DNA of 64,000 nt from NCBI RefSeq assembly GCF_018614775.1, contig NZ_JAGGOF010000002.1, positions 1 through 64,000 of the forward strand. Reading direction: 5' to 3'. Shown in pieces: positions 19,918 to 28,781 of the stretch; position 1 is the stretch's first letter, and each line of letters starts with the position of its first letter. A program made the translations under genes and the position numbers. Source of the stretch: Pseudomonas fluorescens. GTDB lineage: Bacteria > Pseudomonadota > Gammaproteobacteria > Pseudomonadales > Pseudomonadaceae. The notes beneath the pieces were generated by a model, which saw only the letters and a list, made by a program, of their open reading frames with translations, was not told the DNA's origin and did no database searches.

Positions 19918-20918
19918 GGACGTGTCCCTCGGCGAATTCGCCAGGCCAGCAGTTCAGGTTGCTGGGCGCAGCGTTGGCTGACGCCGAAACGCGGCAGGTT
20001 CAAGGGGTCGCCGTCGTGGCGGTACAGCCCGGTCTCGGTGCCCAGGGCAAACGCAAACCCTTGGGCCGCCACCTGCTGGCGCACGCGGTCATCGTTGTCG
20101 CCGTTGGGGTAGCAATACACCGGCAGCGGCTGGGCGCAGCCGTTTTCCAGGGCGATGCGGCTGCGGGACAGTTCTTCGTGCAGGCGTTGGTCGTCAAGCC
20201 CGGTGAGAATCGCGTGGCTGGCACCGTGGGGACCGAAGCGGATCAGCCCGGAATCTTCCAGCATGCGCACCTGCGACCAGTCCAGGGACTGCGGCTGGGC
20301 GCCATGGGGACAGGCTTCGGTGAGGTCGCTCAGCACCTGCGGGTCGAGGGTCTTGAGGCTTTGCAGATAGTGCAGCAGCGACAGGCTGCGGCGGACATCG
20401 TCCAGGTCGTCGAGCATCACCGGCAATGGCCGCCCGGCCTGGTGCAAGTGCTCGATCAGCGAGCGCCGGGCCACTTGGCCGTGGCTGCCCCAGAGGGTTT
20501 CGCCGATGCTCTCCCACCAGAAGTGCTGGCGGCTGCCGATGAAGTCGGTGGACAGGAAAATGCTCGCCGGCACCTGGTACTGGCGCAGCAAGGGAAAGGC
20601 GTTCATGGCGTTGTCGCGCCAGCCGTCGTCGAAGGTCAGCGCCACCCGCGGGCGGTTCGGCACGTTTTCCGGGTCGGCCAGCAGCAGCGTCATCAAGGGC
20701 ACGCAGTCGAAGTGCTGTTGCAGCCAGATCAACAAGTGCTCGAAGGCTTCCGGCCCTACGCACAGTTCGTTGCGATGGGGCAGTTCGGCGGCGCGGTCGT
20801 TGCTCAGCACCCGGTGCAGCATCAGGATCACCCCGGCACCACGCAACGGGCCGCGACCCAGGGCCGTGTTGAGGTACAGCCAGCCGCCGGTGCGTTTGAA
20901 AATGTGTTTTATCGACAT
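19914..20918 (-). CDS. NodB-type polysaccharide deacetylase
   Basis: A 334-residue enzyme with the metal and catalytic motif TFDDGW (95-100) and a later G-P-H-G-A-S-H-A that fits the H(S/T)xxH metal motif. No signal peptide is seen at MSIKHIFKRT, so it may act in the cytoplasm on lipid-linked intermediates or a sugar precursor rather than on the finished polymer (inference). It lies 12 bp after the glycosyltransferase gene and overlaps the flippase start as ATGA. Confidence 0.87.
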   Translation of the reverse strand: MSIKHIFKRTGGWLYLNTALGRGPLRGAGVILMLHRVLSNDRAAELPHRNELCVGPEAFEHLLIWLQQHFDCVPLMTLLLADPENVPNRPRVALTFDDGWRDNAMNAFPLLRQYQVPASIFLSTDFIGSRQHFWWESIGETLWGSHGQVARRSLIEHLHQAGRPLPVMLDDLDDVRRSLSLLHYLQSLKTLDPQVLSDLTEACPHGAQPQSLDWSQVRMLEDSGLIRFGPHGASHAILTGLDDQRLHEELSRSRIALENGCAQPLPVYCYPNGDNDDRVRQQVAAQGFAFALGTETGLYRHDGDPLNLPRFGVSQRCAQQPELLAWRIRRGTRP

Positions 20919-20930
20919 TGGCCGTCCTCC

Positions 20931-22085
20931 CTAGCGGTTCTGCTCCGGGTTCCATCGGCTGTAGTGCTGGCCCCGCAGAAACTTCCACAACCCGATGCTC
21001 ATGCCTGCCAGCGTCACCAGCACGAACGCGGCCAGGCGAAAGGGTTTGGGCAAGCGGTGCTGCGCGTCCATCAGCCCGAGCAGCGCCATGCTGTAGCCCA
21101 GCAGTTGCGCCAGCAGGCTCAGGCGATAGAACGGATGCTCGTTCCACAGCCAGGCATTGCTCAGCAACAGCGGCAACAGCAACACCGGCGCCAGGCGGCG
21201 GATCAGCTTGTGGCTGATCAGCCCGATGGCGTAGAGCCCATGGCGCAGCGGGTTGAGCAGCTCGCGGCGCTGGGCCAGGCTCTGCAGGCCGCCGACGGTG
21301 ACCCGCTGGCGGCGACGGAACTGCTTGTCGGCCTCGTCCACGCCCTGGTCGGTCACCCGGGCGCGAGGTGCGTAGACGATGGGCTTGCCGGCGGCCGGCG
21401 CGCAGGTGCTGAGGAAGAAGTCATCGTTGACGTGCGCCGGTATCGGCTCGAACAGTTCCCGCCGCAGGGCCAGCAGGGCACCGTCGGCCGAGACCATGCA
21501 GCCGGTGCGACTTTCCACCCGGCGCAGCCAGCCTTCGTAATGGCGATACAGGCTGTCGCCGAGGCTCAGGCCCTTGCCCGGTACGGGGATCTCCATGTGC
21601 CCGGCGCAGGCGCCGACTTCCGGATCGCCCAATGGCGCCAGCAGATGGCCAAGGGTATCGCTGGCCCATTGGTTGTCGGCATCGGTGAACACCAGGATTG
21701 CGCCGCTGCTGTGGGCCACGCCGGTATTGAGGGCCGCGGCCTTGCCCTGGCGGGGCAGGTCGAGCACCGTGATGCGCGGGTCGATTACCTTGCGCGCGCA
21801 GGCCACGGTGTCATCGCTGGAGCCGTCGCTGGCGAGGATGATTTGCAGCGAGTGGGCCCGGTAGTCCTGGGCCAGCAACGTGCGCAATTTGTCTTCGATG
21901 TGCCGCGCCTCGTTGTGGGCGGCAATGACGATACTGACGTCCATCGGCAGCGCCTTGCCGTAGTAGCGGAGCGCAAACAGCGGCGCCAACAGGCTCAAGA
22001 TCAGCGGATAGCCGAGGTAGGCATACACCGGCAGCAGCAGGCACGACCAGTAAATGAATTCAGCCACGGGCAGGTCTCCTGACAT
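20931..22085 (-). CDS. Family 2 membrane glycosyltransferase
   Basis: A 384-residue protein with one N-terminal hydrophobic segment (about 10-40), a GT2 core and three or four C-terminal hydrophobic segments (about 265-370). Motifs: V-S-I-V-I-A-A-H-N-E-A near 50, L-A-S-D-G-S-S-D-D, V-F-T-D-A-D-N (DxD-like), and a late F-R-R-R-Q-R-V-T-V-G-G resembling the (Q/R)xxRW end of processive GT2 enzymes. Adds a sugar to the lipid-linked unit at the inner membrane. Overlaps the preceding glycosyltransferase by 26 bp. Confidence 0.85.
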   Translation of the reverse strand: MSGDLPVAEFIYWSCLLLPVYAYLGYPLILSLLAPLFALRYYGKALPMDVSIVIAAHNEARHIEDKLRTLLAQDYRAHSLQIILASDGSSDDTVACARKVIDPRITVLDLPRQGKAAALNTGVAHSSGAILVFTDADNQWASDTLGHLLAPLGDPEVGACAGHMEIPVPGKGLSLGDSLYRHYEGWLRRVESRTGCMVSADGALLALRRELFEPIPAHVNDDFFLSTCAPAAGKPIVYAPRARVTDQGVDEADKQFRRRQRVTVGGLQSLAQRRELLNPLRHGLYAIGLISHKLIRRLAPVLLLPLLLSNAWLWNEHPFYRLSLLAQLLGYSMALLGLMDAQHRLPKPFRLAAFVLVTLAGMSIGLWKFLRGQHYSRWNPEQNR

Positions 22086-23019
22086 TCCAACGACAAAGAT
22101 TGAGCAACAACGCGGCGCCGGTCAGGTGCAGGCGCACCCCGTGCAAAGCCCACAATTGCAGCGTCAGGCGCGGGTCACGCCGGCTTTGGCGCAGGCTGAG
22201 GAACAGCGGGGGCAGCGCGGTGACCAGCAGCAGCAGCAGCGCCAGGCGCAACTGGCCCTGGAGCAAGGCCAGCAGGGCGAGCAAGTCCAACCCCCAGGCC
22301 GCCACGGACAGCGCCGGAAAACGCAATAACCGCAGGCTCGGGCCATGGCTGCGGAGCAATTGCAGATGGCTGCCCTGGCGCCACAGTTCCTTGCTCATCC
22401 ATTCACGCCAACTGCCTTCATAACCCCAATGCAGGGCCACGCTTTCGTTGACCAGCAGCAACTGTGCGCCGGCCTGGCGCAGGCGCAGGGAGAAGTCTTT
22501 GTCCTCACCGGTGCGCAGTCTTTCGTCGAAACCGCCGACCTGTTCGAACCAACGGCGGCGCATCAGCAGGTTGGCGCTGGGCAGCCACTGCACCCGGTGC
22601 AGACGATGAGCCCCGGGACGCTGGCTGCGGCGCTGCCAGGCTTCGGCGAACCACGGCGCCTGGCGAGGGGTGCCCAGGTCCAGGCCGAGGACATCGCCCT
22701 GATGGCCTTCGAGCTCCAGCAACAATTTGAGCCAGTCGCCGGGCATTTCGATGTCGGCGTCGATGAAGGCCAGCCAGTCACCGTGGGCCACCGCCGCTCC
22801 GCGATTGCGCAGGGCGCCGATGTGCACGCCAGGCACGATCAGCACCCGCGCGCCCAGTTCATTGGCGATGCGCGGGCCGTGGTCGTCGGAGCCGTTGTCC
22901 ACCACGATCAGCTCGCATTCCAGCTGCGCCTGGCGTGCGGCCTCCCGTGCCGCCAGCAGCGTGCGGCCGATGTGCCGAGCCTCGTTGTACATCGGGATCA
23001 CAATGCTGACCGTGCTCAT
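22060..23019 (-). CDS. Family 2 glycosyltransferase
   Basis: A 319-residue GT2 enzyme starting MSTVSIVIPMYNEARHIG, with V-V-D-N-G-S-D-D, A-F-I-D-A-D-I-E-M (DxD) and a T-G-E-D-K-D-F acceptor-side motif near 175. Two hydrophobic segments follow at about 240-285. ATGA overlap with the polymerase gene places it in the same transcript. Sugar specificity cannot be read from sequence. Confidence 0.87.
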   Translation of the reverse strand: MSTVSIVIPMYNEARHIGRTLLAAREAARQAQLECELIVVDNGSDDHGPRIANELGARVLIVPGVHIGALRNRGAAVAHGDWLAFIDADIEMPGDWLKLLLELEGHQGDVLGLDLGTPRQAPWFAEAWQRRSQRPGAHRLHRVQWLPSANLLMRRRWFEQVGGFDERLRTGEDKDFSLRLRQAGAQLLLVNESVALHWGYEGSWREWMSKELWRQGSHLQLLRSHGPSLRLLRFPALSVAAWGLDLLALLALLQGQLRLALLLLLVTALPPLFLSLRQSRRDPRLTLQLWALHGVRLHLTGAALLLNLCRWNVRRPARG

Positions 23020-24386
23020 GGCTGGGCCTCTCCTGGCGCGCGCTGTTCGGCTTCGTTGCGCAGCACACTGGTGAGCGCGAGCATGATCCACAGCAACTTG
23101 TGGTTCGGCGCACTGAGGAACATCAAGAACAGGACCAGCGACAGGAAGCTCATGCCCAGGTGCGTCAGCAGGTCGGCCTGTACCCAGTCGCGTCGCTGCA
23201 GCCAGATCTGGCGGGCGCGCAGCAGGTTGTACAGCCCAAGGCCGAGCATGCCGACGAACATCAGCCCGCCCGGAACACCGATTTCGCTGAAGATCTCCAG
23301 GTAGGTGTTGTGGGCCCGGCGATACAGGTCGCCCAATTTGCGGTTGGCCGAGAATGCCTTGGCATAACCGGTGGGCGCGTAGTGCAGGGGAAAGGTCCCG
23401 GGGCCCGAGCCCAGCACCGGGTTCTCGAGGATCATCTGGCTGCCGACGACGATGTAGGAGGCACGTCGTCCGAGGGATTCATCCTTGTGGGCATTGGCGC
23501 CGGCGCTGAGGATGCTCAATGACTGGATGCGCGCCACATAACCGGCGGGCATCACGGCGATTGCCAAGGGGATCGCGAGTGCCAGCCCAAGCATGGCGAA
23601 CCCCAGGTGCCGGGGGCGGATGCGCGGCAACTGAGCGCGGTAGTGATACAGGCCGATGATCAGGCTGAGCAGGAGCACGACCAATCCGGAGCGTGATTCG
23701 GTCTTGGTCATGCCACCCAGCAGCAGGATGAAGCAGCCCCCCCAGAACAACCGGTACAGCAAGTACGGGCCGCGCACGATCAGCAGCATTGCCAGTGGCA
23801 CGGTGAAGGCAATCAGCAGGGCGAAGGCGTTCGGGTCTTCCAGCAGGCCAGACGCGCGGCCCTGGTCCTGGTACTTGGTCGAGAACATCGCGAGCACGCA
23901 GGTGGTGGTCACGCTCAACGTCACCAGGCGACAGAACAGGTCCAGGTTCAGCCCGCGGCCGATCAGCAGCGTGATGACGAACAGAATCAGTCCGACGCTC
24001 AGTTCGCGAAAATGGGTCAGGGACAGGTCCATGTTTTCCGACAACAGCAGGCTCAGGCCGTACAGCGCCATGAAGCCGATCAACGGCCGCCAGATGTTGC
24101 TGCGCAGGCGCGATGCGGGGATCTGATGCACCGCCAGTTGCAGCATCAGGATCAGTGCCAGGGCCAGGCCGAAGAATTTGCTGGCGGAGAACGCGTTGTC
24201 CTTGAACAGACCTTCGAACGGCACCAGCGCAGCGATGCCGAGCAAGCCCCAGCCGGGCTTGCGGTAAAGCACCGCGACACCGACCAGGCCCAGTACCGCG
24301 CCCGGCGCCAGGAACGGATAAGGGCTGGCCAGCAAGGCCAGGCAGACCAGGCCCAGCAGGCTGATGATCGAGAGTGGGACGATCAT
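23016..24386 (-). CDS. Wzy-type polymerase (O-antigen ligase/polymerase family)
   Basis: A 456-residue protein with 10-12 hydrophobic segments and a large polar loop around residues 290-375 containing R-R-A-H-N-T-Y-L-E, the typical H-N-x-Y/F-L-E block of the Wzy_C/RfaL family. In this setting it should polymerise repeat units on the periplasmic side. The start at 24386 overlaps the upstream glycosyltransferase stop (ATGA); a longer frame upstream is shadow. Confidence 0.88.
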   Translation of the reverse strand: MIVPLSIISLLGLVCLALLASPYPFLAPGAVLGLVGVAVLYRKPGWGLLGIAALVPFEGLFKDNAFSASKFFGLALALILMLQLAVHQIPASRLRSNIWRPLIGFMALYGLSLLLSENMDLSLTHFRELSVGLILFVITLLIGRGLNLDLFCRLVTLSVTTTCVLAMFSTKYQDQGRASGLLEDPNAFALLIAFTVPLAMLLIVRGPYLLYRLFWGGCFILLLGGMTKTESRSGLVVLLLSLIIGLYHYRAQLPRIRPRHLGFAMLGLALAIPLAIAVMPAGYVARIQSLSILSAGANAHKDESLGRRASYIVVGSQMILENPVLGSGPGTFPLHYAPTGYAKAFSANRKLGDLYRRAHNTYLEIFSEIGVPGGLMFVGMLGLGLYNLLRARQIWLQRRDWVQADLLTHLGMSFLSLVLFLMFLSAPNHKLLWIMLALTSVLRNEAEQRAPGEAQP

Positions 24387-25498
24387 GGCCGCGCCTCCCG
24401 TGCCGTGCGGATGTACAACTGCGACCAGCGTTCGGCGAGCGTGCGCAGATCGTAGCGGTCCTGTTGGGTGCGGCGGGCGTTGTCGGCGAGGATCCGCGCC
24501 AGGGGCGGCTCGCTGAACAGCGTTTCGATCTGCTGGGCCAGTTCCTGGCTGTCGGCCGGCGCCGCGAGCAGGCCGTTGTGGCGGTCCTGCAGGACATCGG
24601 GAATGCCGCCCACGCCGAACGCCACCACCGGCACGCCGGCCTGCATCGCTTCGAGCAGAATCATCGGCGTGCCTTCGGTGCGCGAGCTGATCACCAATGC
24701 ATCGAGGCGACTCCACCAGGCGTTCATGTCGGTCTGGTAACCCGGCAGTTCGATGCGCGTCGGCAGCCCGGCGTCGCCGATGCGCTTGAGCAACGCCTGG
24801 CGTTCCGGGCCGTCGCCGAGCATCACCGCGTGCAGCGACGAATGCCGCTGACACAGCGGGATCATGGCGTCGAGGAACAGGTCCGGGCCTTTTTCACTGC
24901 TCAAGCGGCCGACGTAGCCGACCCGCCAGCGCTGCTCATCGGCGCGGTGGGCCAGGGGTGCGCTGACCGCCGGCAGACCGTTGGGGATCACGTCGAGCTT
25001 TTCCGCCCGCACGCTGGCCCGGCGGTGCAGGGCGGCAATGCTTTCGGCCACGCAGACAACCCGCTTGACCGAGGCGGTGCGGCACAGTTGCAGGCTCAGC
25101 CAGGTATAGAAACGCTGCTTGGGGCTGCGCGGGGTGAAGCCGTGCTGGGTGATCACCAGCGGCAGGCGCAGCAACGTGGCGGCGGACCAGCCAAACAACA
25201 AGCCCTTGAAGTTGTGGGTGTTGATCAGTGGTCGTTCGTCCCGGCGCTGGCGCAGGTACTGCAACAGTTCGGTCCAGTTGGCGCAGTGACGGCAGTCGAT
25301 CCCGGCCTGGCGAAAGCGCGCGATCAAGGTCGGCGGCGCCGCCAGGAACAGCACCTGGTGCTGCCCCGGCGTGGCCAGGCAATGATCGAGCAGCATCCGC
25401 TCGGCCCCGTAGAAGCCGCCGCTGTCGAGCAAATGAATGATCGACAGGGGGCTGCTGTGGCGGGTCGGGCCGAACGGCGCGTTCAATTGCGCACCCAA
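24383..25498 (-). CDS. Family 4 glycosyltransferase
   Basis: A 371-residue GT-B enzyme: HLLDSGGFYGAER near the start, VIPNGL, V-G-Y-V-G-R-L-S-S-E-K-G-P-D in the middle and the donor-site S-S-R-T-E-G-T-P-M-I-L-L-E-A-M (EX7E-type) near 270-285. Cytoplasmic face of the inner membrane. The start overlaps the end of the PCP gene by 16 bp. Confidence 0.9.
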   Translation of the reverse strand: MGAQLNAPFGPTRHSSPLSIIHLLDSGGFYGAERMLLDHCLATPGQHQVLFLAAPPTLIARFRQAGIDCRHCANWTELLQYLRQRRDERPLINTHNFKGLLFGWSAATLLRLPLVITQHGFTPRSPKQRFYTWLSLQLCRTASVKRVVCVAESIAALHRRASVRAEKLDVIPNGLPAVSAPLAHRADEQRWRVGYVGRLSSEKGPDLFLDAMIPLCQRHSSLHAVMLGDGPERQALLKRIGDAGLPTRIELPGYQTDMNAWWSRLDALVISSRTEGTPMILLEAMQAGVPVVAFGVGGIPDVLQDRHNGLLAAPADSQELAQQIETLFSEPPLARILADNARRTQQDRYDLRTLAERWSQLYIRTAREARP

Positions 25499-27075
25499 TG
25501 GACGAGGCTGGGCAGGCTCCAGTTGCGGTGCGGGTTGACCTGCTTGGGGGATTGCTCGTTGATCACCAGCAATACCGGTACATCCAATTGTTGGCTGATC
25601 TGCGCCGGGTGTTTGAAGCGATGGTCGAAGAACTCACGCACGTAGACCAGGGCAATCGCCAGCAGCAGGCCGCTGAACAGGCCGAAGGCAATGATCAGCA
25701 TCGGTTTGGGGAACGCCGGGGCGGTCGGTTCGAACGGCGGGCTCAGGACCCGGGCGTTGGACAAATCGTTGTCCAACGAGCGGGCGGTACTGGCTTCGGC
25801 GAACCGCTGGGCGTAGGTCGAGAACGCCGCATGCAACGCGTCGATCTCGGTGTCCATCTGCCGCAGCTTGCTCTGGGTTTGCTGCAACTGGTGGATGCGT
25901 TCCTTGAACGCGGTGATGCGTTCGACTTTCTGGTCGATCACCGAACTGACCACGGCCAGGTCGGTGGAGCGTTCCTGGATCCGGTTGTTCACCACTTTGA
26001 GGAACTGCTGGCGGGTGCGCACGATCTGCTCCCGGGCCAGCAGCATCGGTTCGCTGCCGGGCTGGAAGATCGCCAGGTCGTTCATGTAGCGGCTGACCTG
26101 GCCGGTCAACTGCTCGCCCAATTGTTTGATCTCCCGGTCTTCGAAGGCGATGTTGTCCACGGTGGTGGTGAAGGTGAACGGGAAGGTGTAGTCGTTGAAC
26201 CGTGAGCTGTTCGCCGACGCCAGGCTGGTCTTGAGGTAGTCGAGCCAGCGTTGGCTTTGCAGCAACCGATCCTGGTACAGGTTAAGGGCCTGTTCCTCGG
26301 TGTTGATGGCGTTCAGGCGAAAGGTGATTTCCTCCTTGGGATCCGCCGAACCGACACCTTCGAGCAAGGTCAGGCGCGTGCTTTCCAGGCCATCGAGGCG
26401 CTGTTGGTACTGGCTTTTCTTCTGTTCATAGAAGGTTTGCGGCAGCTCGATCGATTGCAGCTCCTGGCGGCCCGAGAGGTAGTTCTGCAGCAGTTGTGCG
26501 ACGAACCGGGTGCCCTGGACCGGGTCACCGAAGCTGTAGACGATGGAGATGACGTTGGAGCCGGGCAGGGTTTCGATCTTGAGGTTCTGGACGGCCTCGT
26601 CGGTCAGGGTATCGAGCACGGTGTCGCGCAGCGGATCGACTTCCAACCCCAGCCCATCGCGCAGCGGGTTGATGACGTATTCGCGCAGCGGCGTGGTGAC
26701 GTAGCGTTGGAACGGATCGCTCACCCACTTCTTGAACACGCCCGGGCTGGGCGTGTACTCGCCCTGGTCGCGCAGGGTGCTGATGGTCTGCCGGATCAAG
26801 GCCGGCGAGCGCAGGATATTGCTCTCGGTCTCCATGTCCGCCAGGGACGGTGGGATGAACGTGGCGTTTTCCTGGTTCAGCGACGTGGTGGCATCGCCCT
26901 GGGAGAGTTTTTTCGACTGCACGATCACCTGGGCGGTGATATCGAAACTCTGCTTGAGCATCAGCGGCAGCATCAGGGCGATCACGGCGAAAATCAGGAA
27001 GACGCGCTTCACCCATTGCTTGTTGGCGAAGAAGATCCTGAAGAACTCATGCAGATAGTTTTCCTTGGGATTCAT
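25483..27075 (-). CDS. Polysaccharide co-polymerase (Wzz/GNVR type, no kinase domain)
   Basis: A 530-residue chain-length or export co-polymerase. One membrane helix at about 22-42, a long periplasmic part with coiled-coil stretches (about 200-260 and 365-420), and a second helix at about 445-470 followed by a short cytoplasmic tail. Just before it, P-P-F-E-P-T-A-P-A-F-P-K-P fits the proline-rich block typical of these proteins. It lacks the fused Wzc kinase; a separate kinase-like protein is encoded at 28137. It should pair with the OPX at 27091 to span the envelope. Confidence 0.87.
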   Translation of the reverse strand: MNPKENYLHEFFRIFFANKQWVKRVFLIFAVIALMLPLMLKQSFDITAQVIVQSKKLSQGDATTSLNQENATFIPPSLADMETESNILRSPALIRQTISTLRDQGEYTPSPGVFKKWVSDPFQRYVTTPLREYVINPLRDGLGLEVDPLRDTVLDTLTDEAVQNLKIETLPGSNVISIVYSFGDPVQGTRFVAQLLQNYLSGRQELQSIELPQTFYEQKKSQYQQRLDGLESTRLTLLEGVGSADPKEEITFRLNAINTEEQALNLYQDRLLQSQRWLDYLKTSLASANSSRFNDYTFPFTFTTTVDNIAFEDREIKQLGEQLTGQVSRYMNDLAIFQPGSEPMLLAREQIVRTRQQFLKVVNNRIQERSTDLAVVSSVIDQKVERITAFKERIHQLQQTQSKLRQMDTEIDALHAAFSTYAQRFAEASTARSLDNDLSNARVLSPPFEPTAPAFPKPMLIIAFGLFSGLLLAIALVYVREFFDHRFKHPAQISQQLDVPVLLVINEQSPKQVNPHRNWSLPSLVHWVRN

Positions 27076-27090
27076 GGTCGATCACCTGGG

Positions 27091-28116
27091 TCAGTTGCTG
27101 TTGCTGCTTTTGTTGTCGACGCGGTAGCCGAAGCTGAACCCCACGCCCTGGAACAGCACCACATCGGCCAGTTGCCGGGCGAGTTCGCCGGCGCTGGCAA
27201 GCTTGGTCTTGGGCACGAAGAGCATGTCTTCGGGTTGCAGGTAGGCGATTTGCGAGGCGTCACCGCTCAGGGCCTTTTCCACGTCGTAATGCCGCGCTTC
27301 GACCTGGTTGCCGGTGCGACGCATGATCACCACCGAGTCGAGCCGGGCCTTGACGTTCGTGCCGCGGGCCAGGGTCAGCGCCTCAAGGACCGAGATCGGC
27401 CGGCGGATCGGGTAGGAGCCGGGCTGGGCCACTTCACCGAGCACATAGATCTCATTGCCGGCGGTGGACTTGAGCAGCACATCGACGGTCATGTGGCCGG
27501 GCAGCTGGGCGTAGCGCTCATTGAGGAAGGCTTCCAGCTGGTTGACCGTCATGCCCTGCAGCGGTACGGAACCGATTTCCGGGAAACTCGCATAGCCATC
27601 GCTGCCTACGGTGATTTCCCGGCTCATGCCGGTGCCGGGGTGGCTCAAGGTGTTTCTCAGGTTGGTCTCGCTGGCCAGCGGGCTGGTCACCAGCACCGTC
27701 AACTGGTTGCGATTGGGCTGGAACAGCATCTTCTGGTCATAGGCCCGTTGCACCGTGAGGCGGGCCTCGTCGGTGGTCTGGCCAGCGACCTTGACCGAGG
27801 TGTTGGCGCCCGGCAGTTCGATGCTGCCGTCGGGCATCACCTGTTGCGTGCCGTTGAGCTGGCTGGCGGCGGTGAAGTTCAGGGCCACCTGGTCGCCCGG
27901 CTGCACCCTGTAGGCCTGGGGGCCAGTGGTGCTGATGTGAAAAATCACATCCAGCACATCCTGCGGCCGCAGGGTCTGTTCGACCTTGGGCATGTCGGTG
28001 GCCTGGGCGTTGGCCGGTGCGGCCGTGAGGATCTGCACCGGCATCGAGCGGGTATCGGTGGTGCTGGAGCAACCGGCCAGCGGCAGCAACAGCAGGACAA
28101 GCATTCTGGCGTTCAT
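27091..28116 (-). CDS. Outer-membrane polysaccharide export lipoprotein (OPX, Wza-like)
   Basis: A 341-residue lipoprotein (lipobox LLPLAGC, cysteine 16). A poly-export domain (Q-T-L-R-P-Q-D-V-L-D-V near 45-60, Y-R-V-Q-P-G-D-Q-V) is followed by SLBB-like repeats with E-I-Y-V-L-G-E-V-A-Q-P-G-S-Y-P near 245. Forms the outer-membrane exit channel. The start at 28116 gives the lipoprotein signal and has AGGA upstream; the longer frame to 28158 does not. Confidence 0.9.
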   Translation of the reverse strand: MNARMLVLLLLPLAGCSSTTDTRSMPVQILTAAPANAQATDMPKVEQTLRPQDVLDVIFHISTTGPQAYRVQPGDQVALNFTAASQLNGTQQVMPDGSIELPGANTSVKVAGQTTDEARLTVQRAYDQKMLFQPNRNQLTVLVTSPLASETNLRNTLSHPGTGMSREITVGSDGYASFPEIGSVPLQGMTVNQLEAFLNERYAQLPGHMTVDVLLKSTAGNEIYVLGEVAQPGSYPIRRPISVLEALTLARGTNVKARLDSVVIMRRTGNQVEARHYDVEKALSGDASQIAYLQPEDMLFVPKTKLASAGELARQLADVVLFQGVGFSFGYRVDNKSSNSN

Positions 28117-28136
28117 CTCGTCATCCTTCTGCACGC

Positions 28137-28781
28137 TTACAGGTTGTTGTAGAGCCATTTGGGCATGTAGTACTTGCGGCGGTTGAACACGCTGCCGACC
28201 ACTTTGGCACCGGCCTGGGACAGGCGCTGGCGGGCGGCCTGGGCGACTTCCCAGCGGGTGTCCTCACCGCGTACCACCAGCACCACGCCATCGACCTGGG
28301 TACTGAGCACCAGCGTGTCGCAGGCCGAGTACACCGCGTCGGCGTCGATCACGACGAAGCGGTACTGCGCCGCCAGTTGCCTGAACAGCGGGCGCAATTG
28401 CTCGGGGCTCAGGCGTTCGGCATTGCGGCCCAGGCGTCCGAGGGGCAGGACGTCAAAGGGCAGGCTGGGGATCTGCGCCACGCAGTCCTGCAGCAAGGGC
28501 GGGGCGAGGCTGTTGAACAGCAAGTCGCTGAAGCCGCGCTCCTTGTGCAGCGACAGTTGTTGGCTGAGGTTGCGCGGTGACTGGCTGGCATCCACCAGCA
28601 AGACGCGGCCAGTGCTCATCTGCGCCAGTTGCGCGGCCAGTGCCATCGCGCTGGTGCTGGTGCCGGTGCCGGTGTTGGCGGCCGTCAGCAGCAGAATCCG
28701 CAGGGAAGGGTCGAGCACGGTCGAGGTCAGGTTGGTCTCGCTCGGGCTTGCTATGGTGAGGATATTCGTCGAACCGTCCAT
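28137..28781 (-). CDS. CpsD/CapB-like tyrosine-kinase homologue, Walker A degenerate
   Basis: A 214-residue BY-kinase-like protein. Where active kinases have GEGKST, this one has GTGTST (38-43), so the Walker A lysine is threonine 41. The Walker A' aspartate is kept in VLLVDAS (D64), and Walker B reads FVVIDAD (D146). The C-terminus has three tyrosines (204, 205, 211), fewer than usual. It probably cannot hydrolyse ATP or autophosphorylate normally, and may act as a structural partner of the PCP (inference). It sits between the sugar-transferase and OPX genes. Confidence 0.75.
   Translation of the reverse strand: MDGSTNILTIASPSETNLTSTVLDPSLRILLLTAANTGTGTSTSAMALAAQLAQMSTGRVLLVDASQSPRNLSQQLSLHKERGFSDLLFNSLAPPLLQDCVAQIPSLPFDVLPLGRLGRNAERLSPEQLRPLFRQLAAQYRFVVIDADAVYSACDTLVLSTQVDGVVLVVRGEDTRWEVAQAARQRLSQAGAKVVGSVFNRRKYYMPKWLYNNL

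Noticed and set aside
19959..22082. A 707-codon plus-strand frame
   Set aside because: Antisense to the deacetylase and a glycosyltransferase with clear motifs; composition is glutamine- and alanine-rich as expected for a shadow frame.
26251..28152. A 633-codon plus-strand frame over the PCP and OPX genes
   Set aside because: Antisense shadow; both minus-strand genes are well supported.
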